Shown here: piece after piece, positions 1-6,496 of the stretch
Numbering within the stretch: the first letter of the stretch is position 1
Layout: each line of letters starts with the position of its first letter
From: Gammaproteobacteria bacterium
GTDB taxonomy: Bacteria > Pseudomonadota > Gammaproteobacteria > Pseudomonadales > Azotimanducaceae
DNA: 9,582 nucleotides
Direction of reading: 5' to 3'
Assembly: GCA_018667205.1 (NCBI GenBank)
Contig: JABIVN010000613.1
Location: 1-9,582, forward strand
Program-made: the position numbers and the translations under genes
Notes under the pieces: model-generated
Told to the model about the DNA's origin: nothing
Database searches by the model: none
The model's input: the letters and a program-made list of their open reading frames with translations, nothing else

Positions 1-1251
1 CAGGATAATACCGCTGGTTACCAACCCTGCTGAGATACTCACGGTTTCAGCGATATATCCAATGGGAAGCACACCAAGGGGCATTAGACCATGTGACATC
101 ATGTCGATACTCATTATCCTGCCACGCATGTGTTGTTCAACTTGTAGTTGAACCAGTGATCGGTTCATCGACATATTAACCGCGGAGATGAACCCGATAA
201 GGGCGATACACACGGTTGCAGTGATAAACGTCTCTGACAACGCGAAGAGTGCGACCAACAACCCCCATAGCGCACCTGTGGCGATTAGCCAGTACCCTTT
301 GTTGCGTACGTTGCCCATTTTGGCCAGGGCCAGGGATCCTATAATTGCGCCTCCGCCCATGCCTGTCATCAAAAAACCCAGATCATCTGGCCCGCCTCGC
401 AGTACATCTGTCGAGAAGGCGGGTAACAAGGTGTTGATGGTCAGTCCAAACAGGAACGGCAGAATTGATAGCAGTATTAATCCACCGACGATTGGCGAGT
501 TCATGACATATCTCAGCCCATCGGCAGTTTCAGCGACGGGGCTCTTTCGCTCACCCGGTACCGGACGGCCCTCATGCTTCAGAAGAAGAACGCTAATTGC
601 TGATACGAAATAAAGTATCGAGAGCAGGAAGTAAACTAGGCCAACGCCGAAGGTCGATGAAGTATCACCGTCGGCGAAAATAGCGATCATGAATCCTGCC
701 AATGCAGGCCCCAGTATTCTCGAAAGATTCCAAGAGGCAGTGTTGAATGCCATGGCATTGAACATCAGGCTCTCGCCAACCACTTCTGGAATTAATGCGG
801 TCCGTGCAGGAATTGAGAGTGCTAGCACCGTTCCATTCAGAGCCCCGACCCAGATGAAGTCCCAAAAGGTGACGTGACCGGACATAATGACGCCACCCAT
901 AGCAAGGGTGGCAATACCATTGATCACAGGGGTCCAGCCAATCAAGGGTTTCTTGCGAACTCTGTCCGCAAGAACACCTCCAAGCAGAGAAAAAATCACC
1001 TGAGGCAACATAAAAGAGAGCGTTACCCAGGTCAGGTTTATCGCTGAGGAGGTCATTTCGTAGACCAGCCAGCCTTGAGCCACTAATTGCATGTTGAGCG
1101 CAAATGCGGACGTCAGCATACCGATCCAAAGACAACGGTAGTCTCGTACCTTCATTGACGCGAAGATCGACTTATCTTCAGTTCGTGCCAGTGGTGTGGA
1201 AGAGTCGTTCAAAAAAAAGCCTTTGGCGAAACAGGCAGTATAGCGAAACAT
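1..1251 (-). CDS. MFS transporter, EntS/MFS_3-like permease (3' end outside window)
   Basis: Inner-membrane major facilitator permease, probably a proton-driven exporter; the substrate cannot be told from sequence. The frame is open for 417 codons from an ATG at 1251 to the left edge with no stop, so the C-terminus is missing. A short polar N-terminus leads to 'KVRDYRCLWIG' (residues 34-44), the usual entry to TM1. The loop after TM2 carries MFS motif A, 'GGVLADRVRKKP' (91-102). 'IPARTALIPE' (147-156) and 'NLSRILGPALAG' (175-186) are typical of the EntS/MFS_3 branch, and 'RGRIMSID' (376-383) marks the cytoplasmic loop between late helices. The start is uncertain: ATG 1251 has only a weak GGG upstream, and Met33 (ATG at 1155) is an alternative that lacks a visible ribosome binding site. 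It lies 113 bp downstream of the acyl-CoA dehydrogenase on the same strand and may be co-transcribed or use its own promoter in the gap. Confidence 0.88.
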   Translation of the reverse strand, partial: MFRYTACFAKGFFLNDSSTPLARTEDKSIFASMKVRDYRCLWIGMLTSAFALNMQLVAQGWLVYEMTSSAINLTWVTLSFMLPQVIFSLLGGVLADRVRKKPLIGWTPVINGIATLAMGGVIMSGHVTFWDFIWVGALNGTVLALSIPARTALIPEVVGESLMFNAMAFNTASWNLSRILGPALAGFMIAIFADGDTSSTFGVGLVYFLLSILYFVSAISVLLLKHEGRPVPGERKSPVAETADGLRYVMNSPIVGGLILLSILPFLFGLTINTLLPAFSTDVLRGGPDDLGFLMTGMGGGAIIGSLALAKMGNVRNKGYWLIATGALWGLLVALFALSETFITATVCIALIGFISAVNMSMNRSLVQLQVEQHMRGRIMSIDMMSHGLMPLGVLPIGYIAETVSISAGLVTSGIIL

Positions 1252-1282
1252 GACCCGAGTGTTTTCAGTGAGTGGTTAACCG

Positions 1283-1313
1283 TGCGGAAATTTCTTTTAT
1301 TAGGTGTTCCGCA
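1283..1313. promoter_or_regulatory. Inverted repeat, possible operator before the MFS gene
   Basis: TGCGGAA (1283-1289) and TTCCGCA (1307-1313) are perfect 7-bp inverted arms separated by 17 bp of AT-rich sequence. The element lies 32-62 bp upstream of the MFS start and straddles the expected transcription start of the candidate minus-strand promoter at 1316-1321. That is a usual place for a repressor site, though an RNA leader hairpin is equally possible. No T-run follows the arm on the minus strand, so it is not a standard terminator. Function is inferred. Confidence 0.3.
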
Positions 1314-1315
1314 GC

Positions 1316-1321
1316 AGTATA
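1316..1321 (-). promoter_or_regulatory. Candidate -10 box for the MFS gene
   Basis: Read on the minus strand, 1321-1316 is TATACT, five of six matches to the sigma-70 -10 consensus. It sits about 65 bp upstream of the MFS start. No good -35 hexamer lies 15-19 bp upstream, so the promoter would be weak or activator-dependent. Confidence 0.22.
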
Positions 1322-1364
1322 CATTCTCCTAATGAGCGTTGATCCATCACCCCGCTGGTGCTGG

Positions 1365-2552
1365 TTATTCAGGCAGACCGAGTACCCTTTTGCTGATGAT
1401 GTTCATTTGAACTTCGTTAGTGCCGCCATAAATAGTCACTGCTCGTGAGTTGAGCCAGTTTCTTGTGGTCTCCAGTTCCTTGTCGGAGAATTCTTCGCCT
1501 TCCCAGCCAATACCGTTGGTACCCATCATTTCTGACTTGAGTTCGGTGGCGTTGCGAGCAAGGTTGGCGCCTACCAGCTTAAAGATAGAGGTGGCAGCGC
1601 CTGGAGTTTTTCCTGATTGACTTTCCTGCGCAACACGGCGTGCCGTGAGTTCAAATGCGCGTTCTCGCATCGAATGCTCAAGGACTTTTTCGCGTGTGCC
1701 CTGGTCAGCAATTCGGGCTTGGCTTTCGCCGGTGTATTGTTTGGCGATGTCAGCCAGTTGATTGCGCTTTTTCTCGACCTTTTTCTTGTTTGCGCCAGCC
1801 AGTCCGCCAATGCCTGATCTTTCGAATTGCAGCAGTCGTTTACCGACTGTCCAGCCTTTGTTTATTTCACCTATAAGGTCATCCCTGTGCGCAATGACAT
1901 TGTCGAGGAAGGTTTCGCAAAACGGTGAGGAGCCCGAGATAAGCTGAATGGGTTTAATGACAACGCCTTCCTGGTGCATGTCGAACAGCACGAAACTAAT
2001 GCCATCATGCTTTGGGGCGTCCGGGTTGGTTCTAACCAGGGCAAACATCCAGTCGGCGTGCTGAGCACCGGACGTCCAGGTTTTTTGTCCGTTGATCACA
2101 AAATGGTCACCGTCCAGGACTGCTTTTGCCTGCAGCGCCGCAAGGTCAGATCCCGCGCCGGGCTCACTATATCCCTGACACCAGCGGATGGAACCATCGC
2201 AAATTTTGGGAATATGCCGCTGCTTTTGTTCCTCTGTACCATACTCTAGGAGCGTTGGGCCGATCATCGTCAGTCCCATGCCAGAAGAGGGGGCGGTTGC
2301 ATTGATGCGCTTCATTTCCTGAGAAAGTACCGCTGCTTTATCGGTTCCCAGGCCGCCGCCGCCGTATTCAGCTGGCCACGTTGGAGCAACCCAACCACGT
2401 TCGGCCATGCGCTCCAGCCATACCGAAGCTGCCGGTTTTTTGTAGATGAGATGAGCGTCTTCCCAATGAAAAGACAGGTTTCTCATTTCCGCGGGACAGC
2501 TTTCTTCTAGCCAGGATCGTGTTTCTTCCCTGAAGGCATTTAGGTCAGACAT
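1365..2552 (-). CDS. Acyl-CoA dehydrogenase, FAD-dependent
   Basis: Cytoplasmic flavoenzyme of 395 residues, the normal length for the family; it would oxidise an acyl-CoA to the trans-2-enoyl-CoA and pass electrons to ETF. The N-terminal helical domain ends near 'GWVAPTWPAEYGGGG' (53-67). The middle domain has 'CQGYSEPGAGSDLA' (125-138) and 'INGQKTWTSGA' (153-163), the FAD/substrate-binding segments. The C-terminal domain ends 'IYGGTNEVQMNIISKRVLGLP' at 374-394. Where medium-chain enzymes have catalytic Glu in Y-E-G-T, this protein has Gly376; Glu244 in 'LQFERSGIGG' fits the alternative base position used by isovaleryl- and long-chain enzymes. I start it at ATG 2552, preceded by TTGGAG with a 6-nt gap. 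The frame stays open 51 codons further upstream, but that extension is unlike the family. Substrate chain length is unknown. It may share a transcript with the MFS gene. Confidence 0.93.
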   Translation of the reverse strand: MSDLNAFREETRSWLEESCPAEMRNLSFHWEDAHLIYKKPAASVWLERMAERGWVAPTWPAEYGGGGLGTDKAAVLSQEMKRINATAPSSGMGLTMIGPTLLEYGTEEQKQRHIPKICDGSIRWCQGYSEPGAGSDLAALQAKAVLDGDHFVINGQKTWTSGAQHADWMFALVRTNPDAPKHDGISFVLFDMHQEGVVIKPIQLISGSSPFCETFLDNVIAHRDDLIGEINKGWTVGKRLLQFERSGIGGLAGANKKKVEKKRNQLADIAKQYTGESQARIADQGTREKVLEHSMRERAFELTARRVAQESQSGKTPGAATSIFKLVGANLARNATELKSEMMGTNGIGWEGEEFSDKELETTRNWLNSRAVTIYGGTNEVQMNIISKRVLGLPE

Positions 2553-2688
2553 GCAAAACTCCAAATTTGAAGCGCGTAGACTGCCATACGGTGCTGCCAA
2601 GTTAAATGTGTTTAAGTGAAAACTTTCAGATGACAAAAGTAACCCTGTACAAAAGATACCGTTTCCAGTGGGCATCACCCGACAGATA

Positions 2689-3030
2689 ATGGAAGACCCG
2701 AACATTCGCTTTTATGTCGGTGCGCCGTTGGCTGTCAATAGCGGCTAGATCTTTGTCACCCTGTGCGTCATCGACATGATTCCAAGAACACTTTTTGAGA
2801 CTCAACTGAATGCGTTACTGGTTCTGCGAGATGCGGTCGTGGCGCCTCTTGAGTTGCGTCGCACGCTTGCTGACCTGAGGTCGCAGGAACAATTTGTTCG
2901 GATATGCGCCTGGTGCCAAAAGGAGCATGAAAAGCAACTCGATGAATGGATGCCCGCAAAGGAGTTCATCGGTACATTGACGCCGATGCCTCACGTTATG
3001 TGCCAAGCATGCCAAGATGATCACGATTAG
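2689..3030 (+). pseudogene. Decayed GAF-domain protein with CxxC...CxxC tail
   Basis: The frame from 2689 reads 'MEDPNIRFYVGAPLAVNSG', then TAG (2746-2748), then 'IFVTLCVIDMIPRTL' without any change of frame. This is the second half of a GAF domain: the family runs I-R-F-Y-x-G-x-P-L, a short turn, then a G-T-L-C-V-I-D-like strand, and the spacing matches if the amber replaces one residue, perhaps Tyr. After it come a helical segment rich in Leu/Arg and the tail 'RICAWCQK' ... 'MCQACQ', a possible zinc site. GAF proteins of this type are usually signalling or sensor-related. The N-terminal half of the domain is not found in 2553-2688 in any frame; isolated resemblances in other frames (S-P-D-R at 2675-2686, D-N at 2685-2690) hint at indels. 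Truncation plus nonsense codon makes a pseudogene the best reading. The frame lies head to head with the acyl-CoA dehydrogenase. Confidence 0.66.
2776..3030 (+). CDS. Residual 84-codon ORF of the GAF remnant, possible Cys4 small protein
   Basis: This is the intact open frame left after the amber codon. From ATG 2776 it encodes 84 residues: the end of the GAF domain, a helix around residues 9-38 ('LNALLVLRDAVVAPLELRR'), and four cysteines at 44, 47, 76 and 79 arranged as CxxC...CxxC, suited to bind one metal ion. No ribosome binding site is visible before 2776, and that Met aligns inside the GAF strand rather than at a natural N-terminus. It is therefore more likely a relic than a working gene. 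If translated it could act as a small metal-binding protein, but nothing in the window assigns a role. It is the same locus as the pseudogene entry, listed so that the reading frame is not lost. Confidence 0.35.
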   Translation: MIPRTLFETQLNALLVLRDAVVAPLELRRTLADLRSQEQFVRICAWCQKEHEKQLDEWMPAKEFIGTLTPMPHVMCQACQDDHD

Positions 3031-3298
3031 TCGGTATCTTATTCCTGGTGTTCAGGGCTGTTTTAGCCTTAACCTCACCGGTCGGAAACACCCTAAGCTG
3101 CCGATTGGTTAATCAGCAGAGGTTTGCGCTGATGTTGGTTGTATGGCGGACAGTGCTGCCCGTCCCCGCTTTAATTCGAATACCATGGATAATCATGGGG
3201 CAGATTGTCCTAAAGCCTAAATCCATCTGGTATCGCCTTCGGGGCCTCGATAAACTCTGGCTTTTTTAGAGCCCTTTAGGGGCCCATGGAACCGGAAA
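3031..3298. other. Intergenic region before heme A synthase; weak hairpin
   Basis: These 268 bases hold no gene I can support. A GTG-started 73-codon frame at 3048-3269 has no ribosome binding site and no recognisable motif. Near the end, TATCG (3231-3235) can pair with CGATA (3248-3252) around a CCTTCGG-rich loop, and six T follow at 3262-3267. The nine-base gap between stem and T-run makes this a poor terminator. GATAAT at 3188-3193 resembles a -10 box but lacks a -35 partner. The promoter of the downstream pair is expected somewhere here. Confidence 0.3.
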
Positions 3299-4324
3299 AT
3301 GACCGCTGATAATCGAAACCTTGTCGTCTGGCTATCCTGTGTGTGTGCCGTGATCTACCTTATGATTGTGGTTGGCGGCGTTACCCGACTGACGCAGAGT
3401 GGTCTCTCCATGGTCGATTGGCGACCCATCATGGGCGTGATTCCGCCTCTGACACTGACTGACTGGGAGCAGGCCTTTGAGGCCTACAAGCAGTATCCTG
3501 AGTTCCTGAAAATCAATCGGGATATGGATCTTGAACAGTTCAAAGGTATCTTTTACTGGGAATTTGGACACAGGTTACTGGGCCGGGTAATCGGGCTCGT
3601 TTACTTTATCCCATTTGTGGTCTTTTTGGCGCTTGGGCGGATCGAAAAAAAGTGGAGACCCAAGCTTTGGGCGGCATTTGTACTCGGTGGACTGCAAGGG
3701 CTCATGGGCTGGTACATGGTAAAAAGCGGCTTGGTGGATGTTCCTCACGTGAGTCATTTTCGTTTGGCGGCTCATCTTTTGTTGGCGATCCTGATCTTGG
3801 GGTTTCTATTCTGGTTAATCCTGGAACTTGCGGGGGTAAAGCGCATGAGCGTTCCAGTGGGCTTGCAACGACTAGCGGTCGGCATGCTTTTATTGCTCGC
3901 GCTCCAACTTCTGCTTGGTGCGTTTACTGCGGGTCTGGATGCGGGGCACGGTTTTAATACTTATCCGTTGATGCATGGCCAGTGGCTGGCGGATGCTGCT
4001 GTCATGATGGAACCTTTCTGGAGGAACTTCATTGAAAACGGTGTGATGATTCAGTTTATGCATCGATGGATTGGTGCACTGTTGCTAGTAGGCGTGGTTT
4101 GGCTGGCGTTCGCGGCGGCTAAAAACGGTATGTTATTGCCGGCAATTTTACTGGTTGTCATTACGGCAACCCAGTTTGGGATTGGTGTAGCGACGTTAAT
4201 GCTGCGTGTACCGGTGGTTTTGGGTAGTTTGCACCAGGCAGTAGCCTGTTTGATGGTATTGGCACTTGTTTATTTGGTTTATGTGACACGGAACCCTCGA
4301 GCCGCATTGGGGTATACAGGATGA
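3299..4324 (+). CDS. ctaA: Heme A synthase, COX15/CtaA family
   Basis: Integral inner-membrane enzyme that oxidises the C8 methyl of heme O to a formyl group, giving heme A for aa3-type cytochrome c oxidase. The 341 residues form about eight hydrophobic helices. Family motifs are clear: 'VGGVTRLTQSGLSMVDWRP' (25-43), 'FKGIFYWEFGHRLLGR' (81-96), 'GLQGLMGWYMVKSGL' (131-145), 'VSHFRLAAHL' (151-160), 'GAFTAGLDAG' (207-216), 'NTYPLMHGQW' (220-229), 'IQFMHRWIGA' (251-260) and 'LRVPVVLGSLHQA' (302-314). The conserved heme-ligand histidines are H91, H159 (or H153), H255 and H312. The long loop 'WEQAFEAYKQYPEF' after TM1 places it with the mitochondrial/proteobacterial COX15 branch rather than the Bacillus type. 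The ATG at 3299 has GGAA sequences just upstream. The stop overlaps the NAD synthetase start by 4 bp. No heme O synthase or oxidase subunit gene is next to it here. Confidence 0.95.
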   Translation: MTADNRNLVVWLSCVCAVIYLMIVVGGVTRLTQSGLSMVDWRPIMGVIPPLTLTDWEQAFEAYKQYPEFLKINRDMDLEQFKGIFYWEFGHRLLGRVIGLVYFIPFVVFLALGRIEKKWRPKLWAAFVLGGLQGLMGWYMVKSGLVDVPHVSHFRLAAHLLLAILILGFLFWLILELAGVKRMSVPVGLQRLAVGMLLLLALQLLLGAFTAGLDAGHGFNTYPLMHGQWLADAAVMMEPFWRNFIENGVMIQFMHRWIGALLLVGVVWLAFAAAKNGMLLPAILLVVITATQFGIGVATLMLRVPVVLGSLHQAVACLMVLALVYLVYVTRNPRAALGYTG

Positions 4325-6087
4325 AAGTCTGCCTGGCGCAGATCAACACGACCCCCGGTGATTTCAGCGGTAATCTTAAGAAAGTTCAATTGGGTATTGA
4401 TGCGGCGTCGACGGCGGGAGCGGACCTGGTCGTGTTTCCTGAATTGACCTTACCTGGTTATCTCAGTCAGGACCTTATTTACAACCCGGATTTTATTGCA
4501 CGGAACCTTCAGGCGCTTCAGGAAGTCGTTGAAATGTCCGTCCACTGCCACCCGAAGCTTCACATCGTTATAGGGTACATAGGCAAAAACACAGGGATTG
4601 GTAAACCGTTTACCAACCTTGCAGGTGTCATTAATAAGGGCAGCCTGGCTCATATCTACCAGAAACAGCTACTGCCTTTTTATGATGTCTTCGATGAGCT
4701 TCGGTATTTTGAGCCCGGTAACCAGCTGACAATGTTCAACATTGGGTCAGTGAAAGTTGGACTCGCTATTTGTGAAGACCTTTGGAACGATAAGGGTTCC
4801 GATGACTATCGTTACGTCGACAACCCGCTGGAGAAATATCGGGCTGCCGGTGTGGATGTGCTGGTTTCGATTAATAGCTCTCCTTTTGTGCATGGGAAAT
4901 GTCAGCAGCGTCTGGATCACATTGCACCCGCGACCCTTGGTGGGCCGGCGATTGTGTATGTGAACCAATGCGGCGGGCAAGACGAACTGGTGTTTGATGG
5001 CCAGAGTTTTGTCGCAAAGGAAGGTGCGGTCCAACACCTGAGCGCCAATATTTTTAATGATACTTTTGATGTGGTAGACATTTTTGATGAGACATTACCT
5101 AACCCAGAAGCGGTGTCTACCCCAGAGGCGGCGTTCGCGCTAAAAGAGGTAAAACCCGGATTAGTTTCTCTCGCTGACCTTTTGGTGCTTGGCCTTCGGG
5201 ATTATGTACAAAAATCAGGTTTCAGCCAGATCGTGCTTGCTTCTAGTGGCGGGGTGGATAGCGCGGTAGTCTGTAAGCTGGCCTGCGACGCGGTAGGTGC
5301 CAAAAATGTTCATGCGATCCGCATGCCGTCGATCTTTAGCAGTCCACATTCCAGAGATGATGCGAAGCTATTACATGAAAACCTTGGCTGTTGGGATTAC
5401 GAAGTGCCAATAGAGCATGAAACGCTGGTGCAAAGTCTGAATGAGCATTTCTCTGTACACGACGACAGTGCAAATATCGCTGCCAGGACAGTATCTGCCG
5501 GTGGTTACAGTTCAGTAGCGGATGAGAACATTCAGGCGCGACTGCGGGACGTTTATCTTATGCACTTTAGCAACGCGTATGGGGCAATGCCCCTGTCAAC
5601 CGGGAATAAGACTGAATCCGGATGTGGTTATTACACGCATTTTGACATGAACTTTTCTTACGCTCCGATCAAAGATCTATACAAGTTTGAAGTGATTGAT
5701 CTTGCGATGGATGATGCCAGAATCCCAAAGCATATCTGGCAAAAGCCCCCGTCCGCTGAACTGGCCTTTGGTCAGACAGATGAGGAGAGCCTGTTACCCT
5801 ATGCATTGCTTGACCCGATCGTTATGTCGTATGTGGAGGATTACGTCACGAGTTTTGAGCGGTTCCGTGCTTGGGTGGCGAAACCGTCCAGACAAAAAAT
5901 CAGCGGCAACTTTAAAACGCTAATTGATTGGCTTGATCGGGAAGGGGCCATTAATGATTATGAGCGTATTGTGAGTCTGATCGGGCGTATGGAATATAAA
6001 AGACGCCAGACTTGTCCCGGAACAAAAGTATCCAAAGTAGCCTTCGGTATCGGCAGAAGAATCCCGATTGTTGAAAAGTGGTCCTAG
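4321..6087 (+). CDS. nadE: Glutamine-dependent NAD(+) synthetase
   Basis: Cytoplasmic two-domain enzyme completing NAD synthesis: it amidates nicotinic acid adenine dinucleotide using ATP and ammonia drawn from glutamine. Residues 1 to about 265 are a nitrilase-fold glutaminase with the Glu-Lys-Cys triad: E41 in 'FPELTLPGY', K115 in 'YQKQLLPFYDVFDE', C151 in 'AICEDLW'. Residues about 280-588 are the synthetase, with the PP-loop 'SSGGVDSA' (308-315), 'ENIQARLRD' (402-410), 'GNKTE' (428-432), 'KPPSAEL' (475-481) and 'GQTDEESL' (484-491), ending in 'KRRQTCPGTKVSKVAFGIGRR' (560-580). The 588 residues are close to the usual bacterial length, slightly long. After GNKTE it reads 'SGCGYYTHFDMNFSYAPIKD' instead of the common G-Y-x-T-L-Y-G-D-M-x-G-G-x-A-P-I-x-D, a notable variant near the ATP/NaAD pocket. 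The ATGA overlap with ctaA implies translational coupling. Confidence 0.96.
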   Translation: MKVCLAQINTTPGDFSGNLKKVQLGIDAASTAGADLVVFPELTLPGYLSQDLIYNPDFIARNLQALQEVVEMSVHCHPKLHIVIGYIGKNTGIGKPFTNLAGVINKGSLAHIYQKQLLPFYDVFDELRYFEPGNQLTMFNIGSVKVGLAICEDLWNDKGSDDYRYVDNPLEKYRAAGVDVLVSINSSPFVHGKCQQRLDHIAPATLGGPAIVYVNQCGGQDELVFDGQSFVAKEGAVQHLSANIFNDTFDVVDIFDETLPNPEAVSTPEAAFALKEVKPGLVSLADLLVLGLRDYVQKSGFSQIVLASSGGVDSAVVCKLACDAVGAKNVHAIRMPSIFSSPHSRDDAKLLHENLGCWDYEVPIEHETLVQSLNEHFSVHDDSANIAARTVSAGGYSSVADENIQARLRDVYLMHFSNAYGAMPLSTGNKTESGCGYYTHFDMNFSYAPIKDLYKFEVIDLAMDDARIPKHIWQKPPSAELAFGQTDEESLLPYALLDPIVMSYVEDYVTSFERFRAWVAKPSRQKISGNFKTLIDWLDREGAINDYERIVSLIGRMEYKRRQTCPGTKVSKVAFGIGRRIPIVEKWS

Positions 6088-6201
6088 GCGCTGAGGTGCT
6101 TATAAGCCCCCGGAACGGCAACCTGTATTAAAAGATCTAGAACCTTTGGCAAGGGTTTGATCGATCTGGCAAGAGGTGAAGTAGTAGACTGCTGCTAGCT
6201 A

Positions 6202-6229
6202 TTTACACCGTTTAGATGGCCTATATTAT
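6202..6229 (+). promoter_or_regulatory. Candidate sigma-70 promoter upstream of phosphofructokinase
   Basis: TTTACA (6202-6207) and TATTAT (6224-6229) each match the sigma-70 consensus at five of six positions and are 16 bp apart. The start site would be near 6236, giving a leader of about 260 nt that includes the 18-bp repeats. The -10 box is embedded in the perfect palindrome CCTATATTATAGG (6220-6232), which could also be a protein binding site. Inferred from sequence only. Confidence 0.35.
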
Positions 6230-6270
6230 AGGGTGCAGTGTTGCTTTCTTTTTTGCTGGCTATTTAAGGG

Positions 6271-6324
6271 CTTAGCGACATCCAAGTGCTTAGCGACATC
6301 CAAGTGCTTAGCGATATCCAAGTG
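6271..6324. repeat. Three tandem copies of an 18-bp unit
   Basis: CTTAGCGACATCCAAGTG occurs at 6271-6288 and 6289-6306 exactly, and at 6307-6324 with one C-to-T change (GACATC to GATATC). The copies are contiguous with no spacers. Because 18 is a multiple of three the frame is kept: plus-strand frame LSDIQV and minus-strand frame HLDVAK, but no supported gene covers them. Such arrays arise by slippage and may differ in number between strains; iteron-like protein binding is another possibility. Confidence 0.9.
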
Positions 6325-6486
6325 CAAGGCGCCAGCGTTCGTCACCAGCCAAAAAGTATCTAGCGTTTGAGGCCTCGGGCACTGTTTAGTAGCCGTATCA
6401 TGAGTGGTCGGCTAGTGTGTCTTGCGCGCTTTTAAGCTATTTAACACGAGTTTTTCATCTATCTTTTCATCTACTTTTCGGGAAAT

Positions 6487-6490
6487 GGAG
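6487..6490 (+). promoter_or_regulatory. Ribosome binding site that fixes the TTG start
   Basis: GGAG at 6487-6490 is followed by a 6-nt gap and TTG at 6497. The next in-frame codon upstream of that gap, TAA at 6491, closes the frame, so only TTG (or the non-standard ATT at 6494) can start the phosphofructokinase. The site is overlapped by ATG-GAG-TAA at 6485-6493. Confidence 0.75.
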
Positions 6491-6496
6491 TAAATT

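Larger units (their letters stand above)
6088..6496. other. Long non-coding region between nadE and the phosphofructokinase gene
   Basis: These 409 bases contain no supported gene. They hold a 10-bp palindrome GCTTATAAGC (6098-6107) just after nadE, a candidate promoter with a 13-bp palindrome (6202-6232), three tandem 18-bp repeats (6271-6324), and the octamer GCTATTTA three times (6198-6205, 6259-6266, 6436-6443). A near-tandem TTTTCATCTA(T)C lies at about 6452-6475. No clear rho-independent terminator is seen after nadE. The region could be a long regulated leader for the phosphofructokinase gene or simply repeat-prone spacer. Confidence 0.5.

Noticed and set aside
188..613. 141-codon open frame on the plus strand
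   Set aside because: It lies antisense to the MFS permease, whose minus-strand frame is continuous and has clear family motifs. The plus-strand translation has no recognisable pattern.
665..1135. 156-codon minus-strand frame overlapping the MFS gene
   Set aside because: It is an out-of-frame shadow of the MFS coding strand, with an implausible composition and no family motif.
2553..2705. 51-codon N-terminal extension of the acyl-CoA dehydrogenase
   Set aside because: The ATG at 2552 has a good TTGGAG ribosome binding site and gives the family's normal N-terminus and length; the extension has no homology-like features.
3048..3269. 73-codon GTG-started frame before heme A synthase
   Set aside because: No ribosome binding site, no known motif, and it ends inside a GC-rich hairpin-prone stretch; treated as chance.
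6120..6160. Rho-independent terminator after nadE from the AACCTTTGGCAAGGGTTT stretch
   Set aside because: The stem is only four to six pairs with a bulge, and no T-run follows.
6271..6324. CRISPR-like array
   Set aside because: The 18-bp units are directly contiguous with no spacers, and no cas gene is present.
6226..6345. 39-codon GTG-started minus-strand frame across the 18-bp repeats
   Set aside because: No ribosome binding site, and its content is mainly the repeat itself; too little support for a gene, though mentioned with the repeat.
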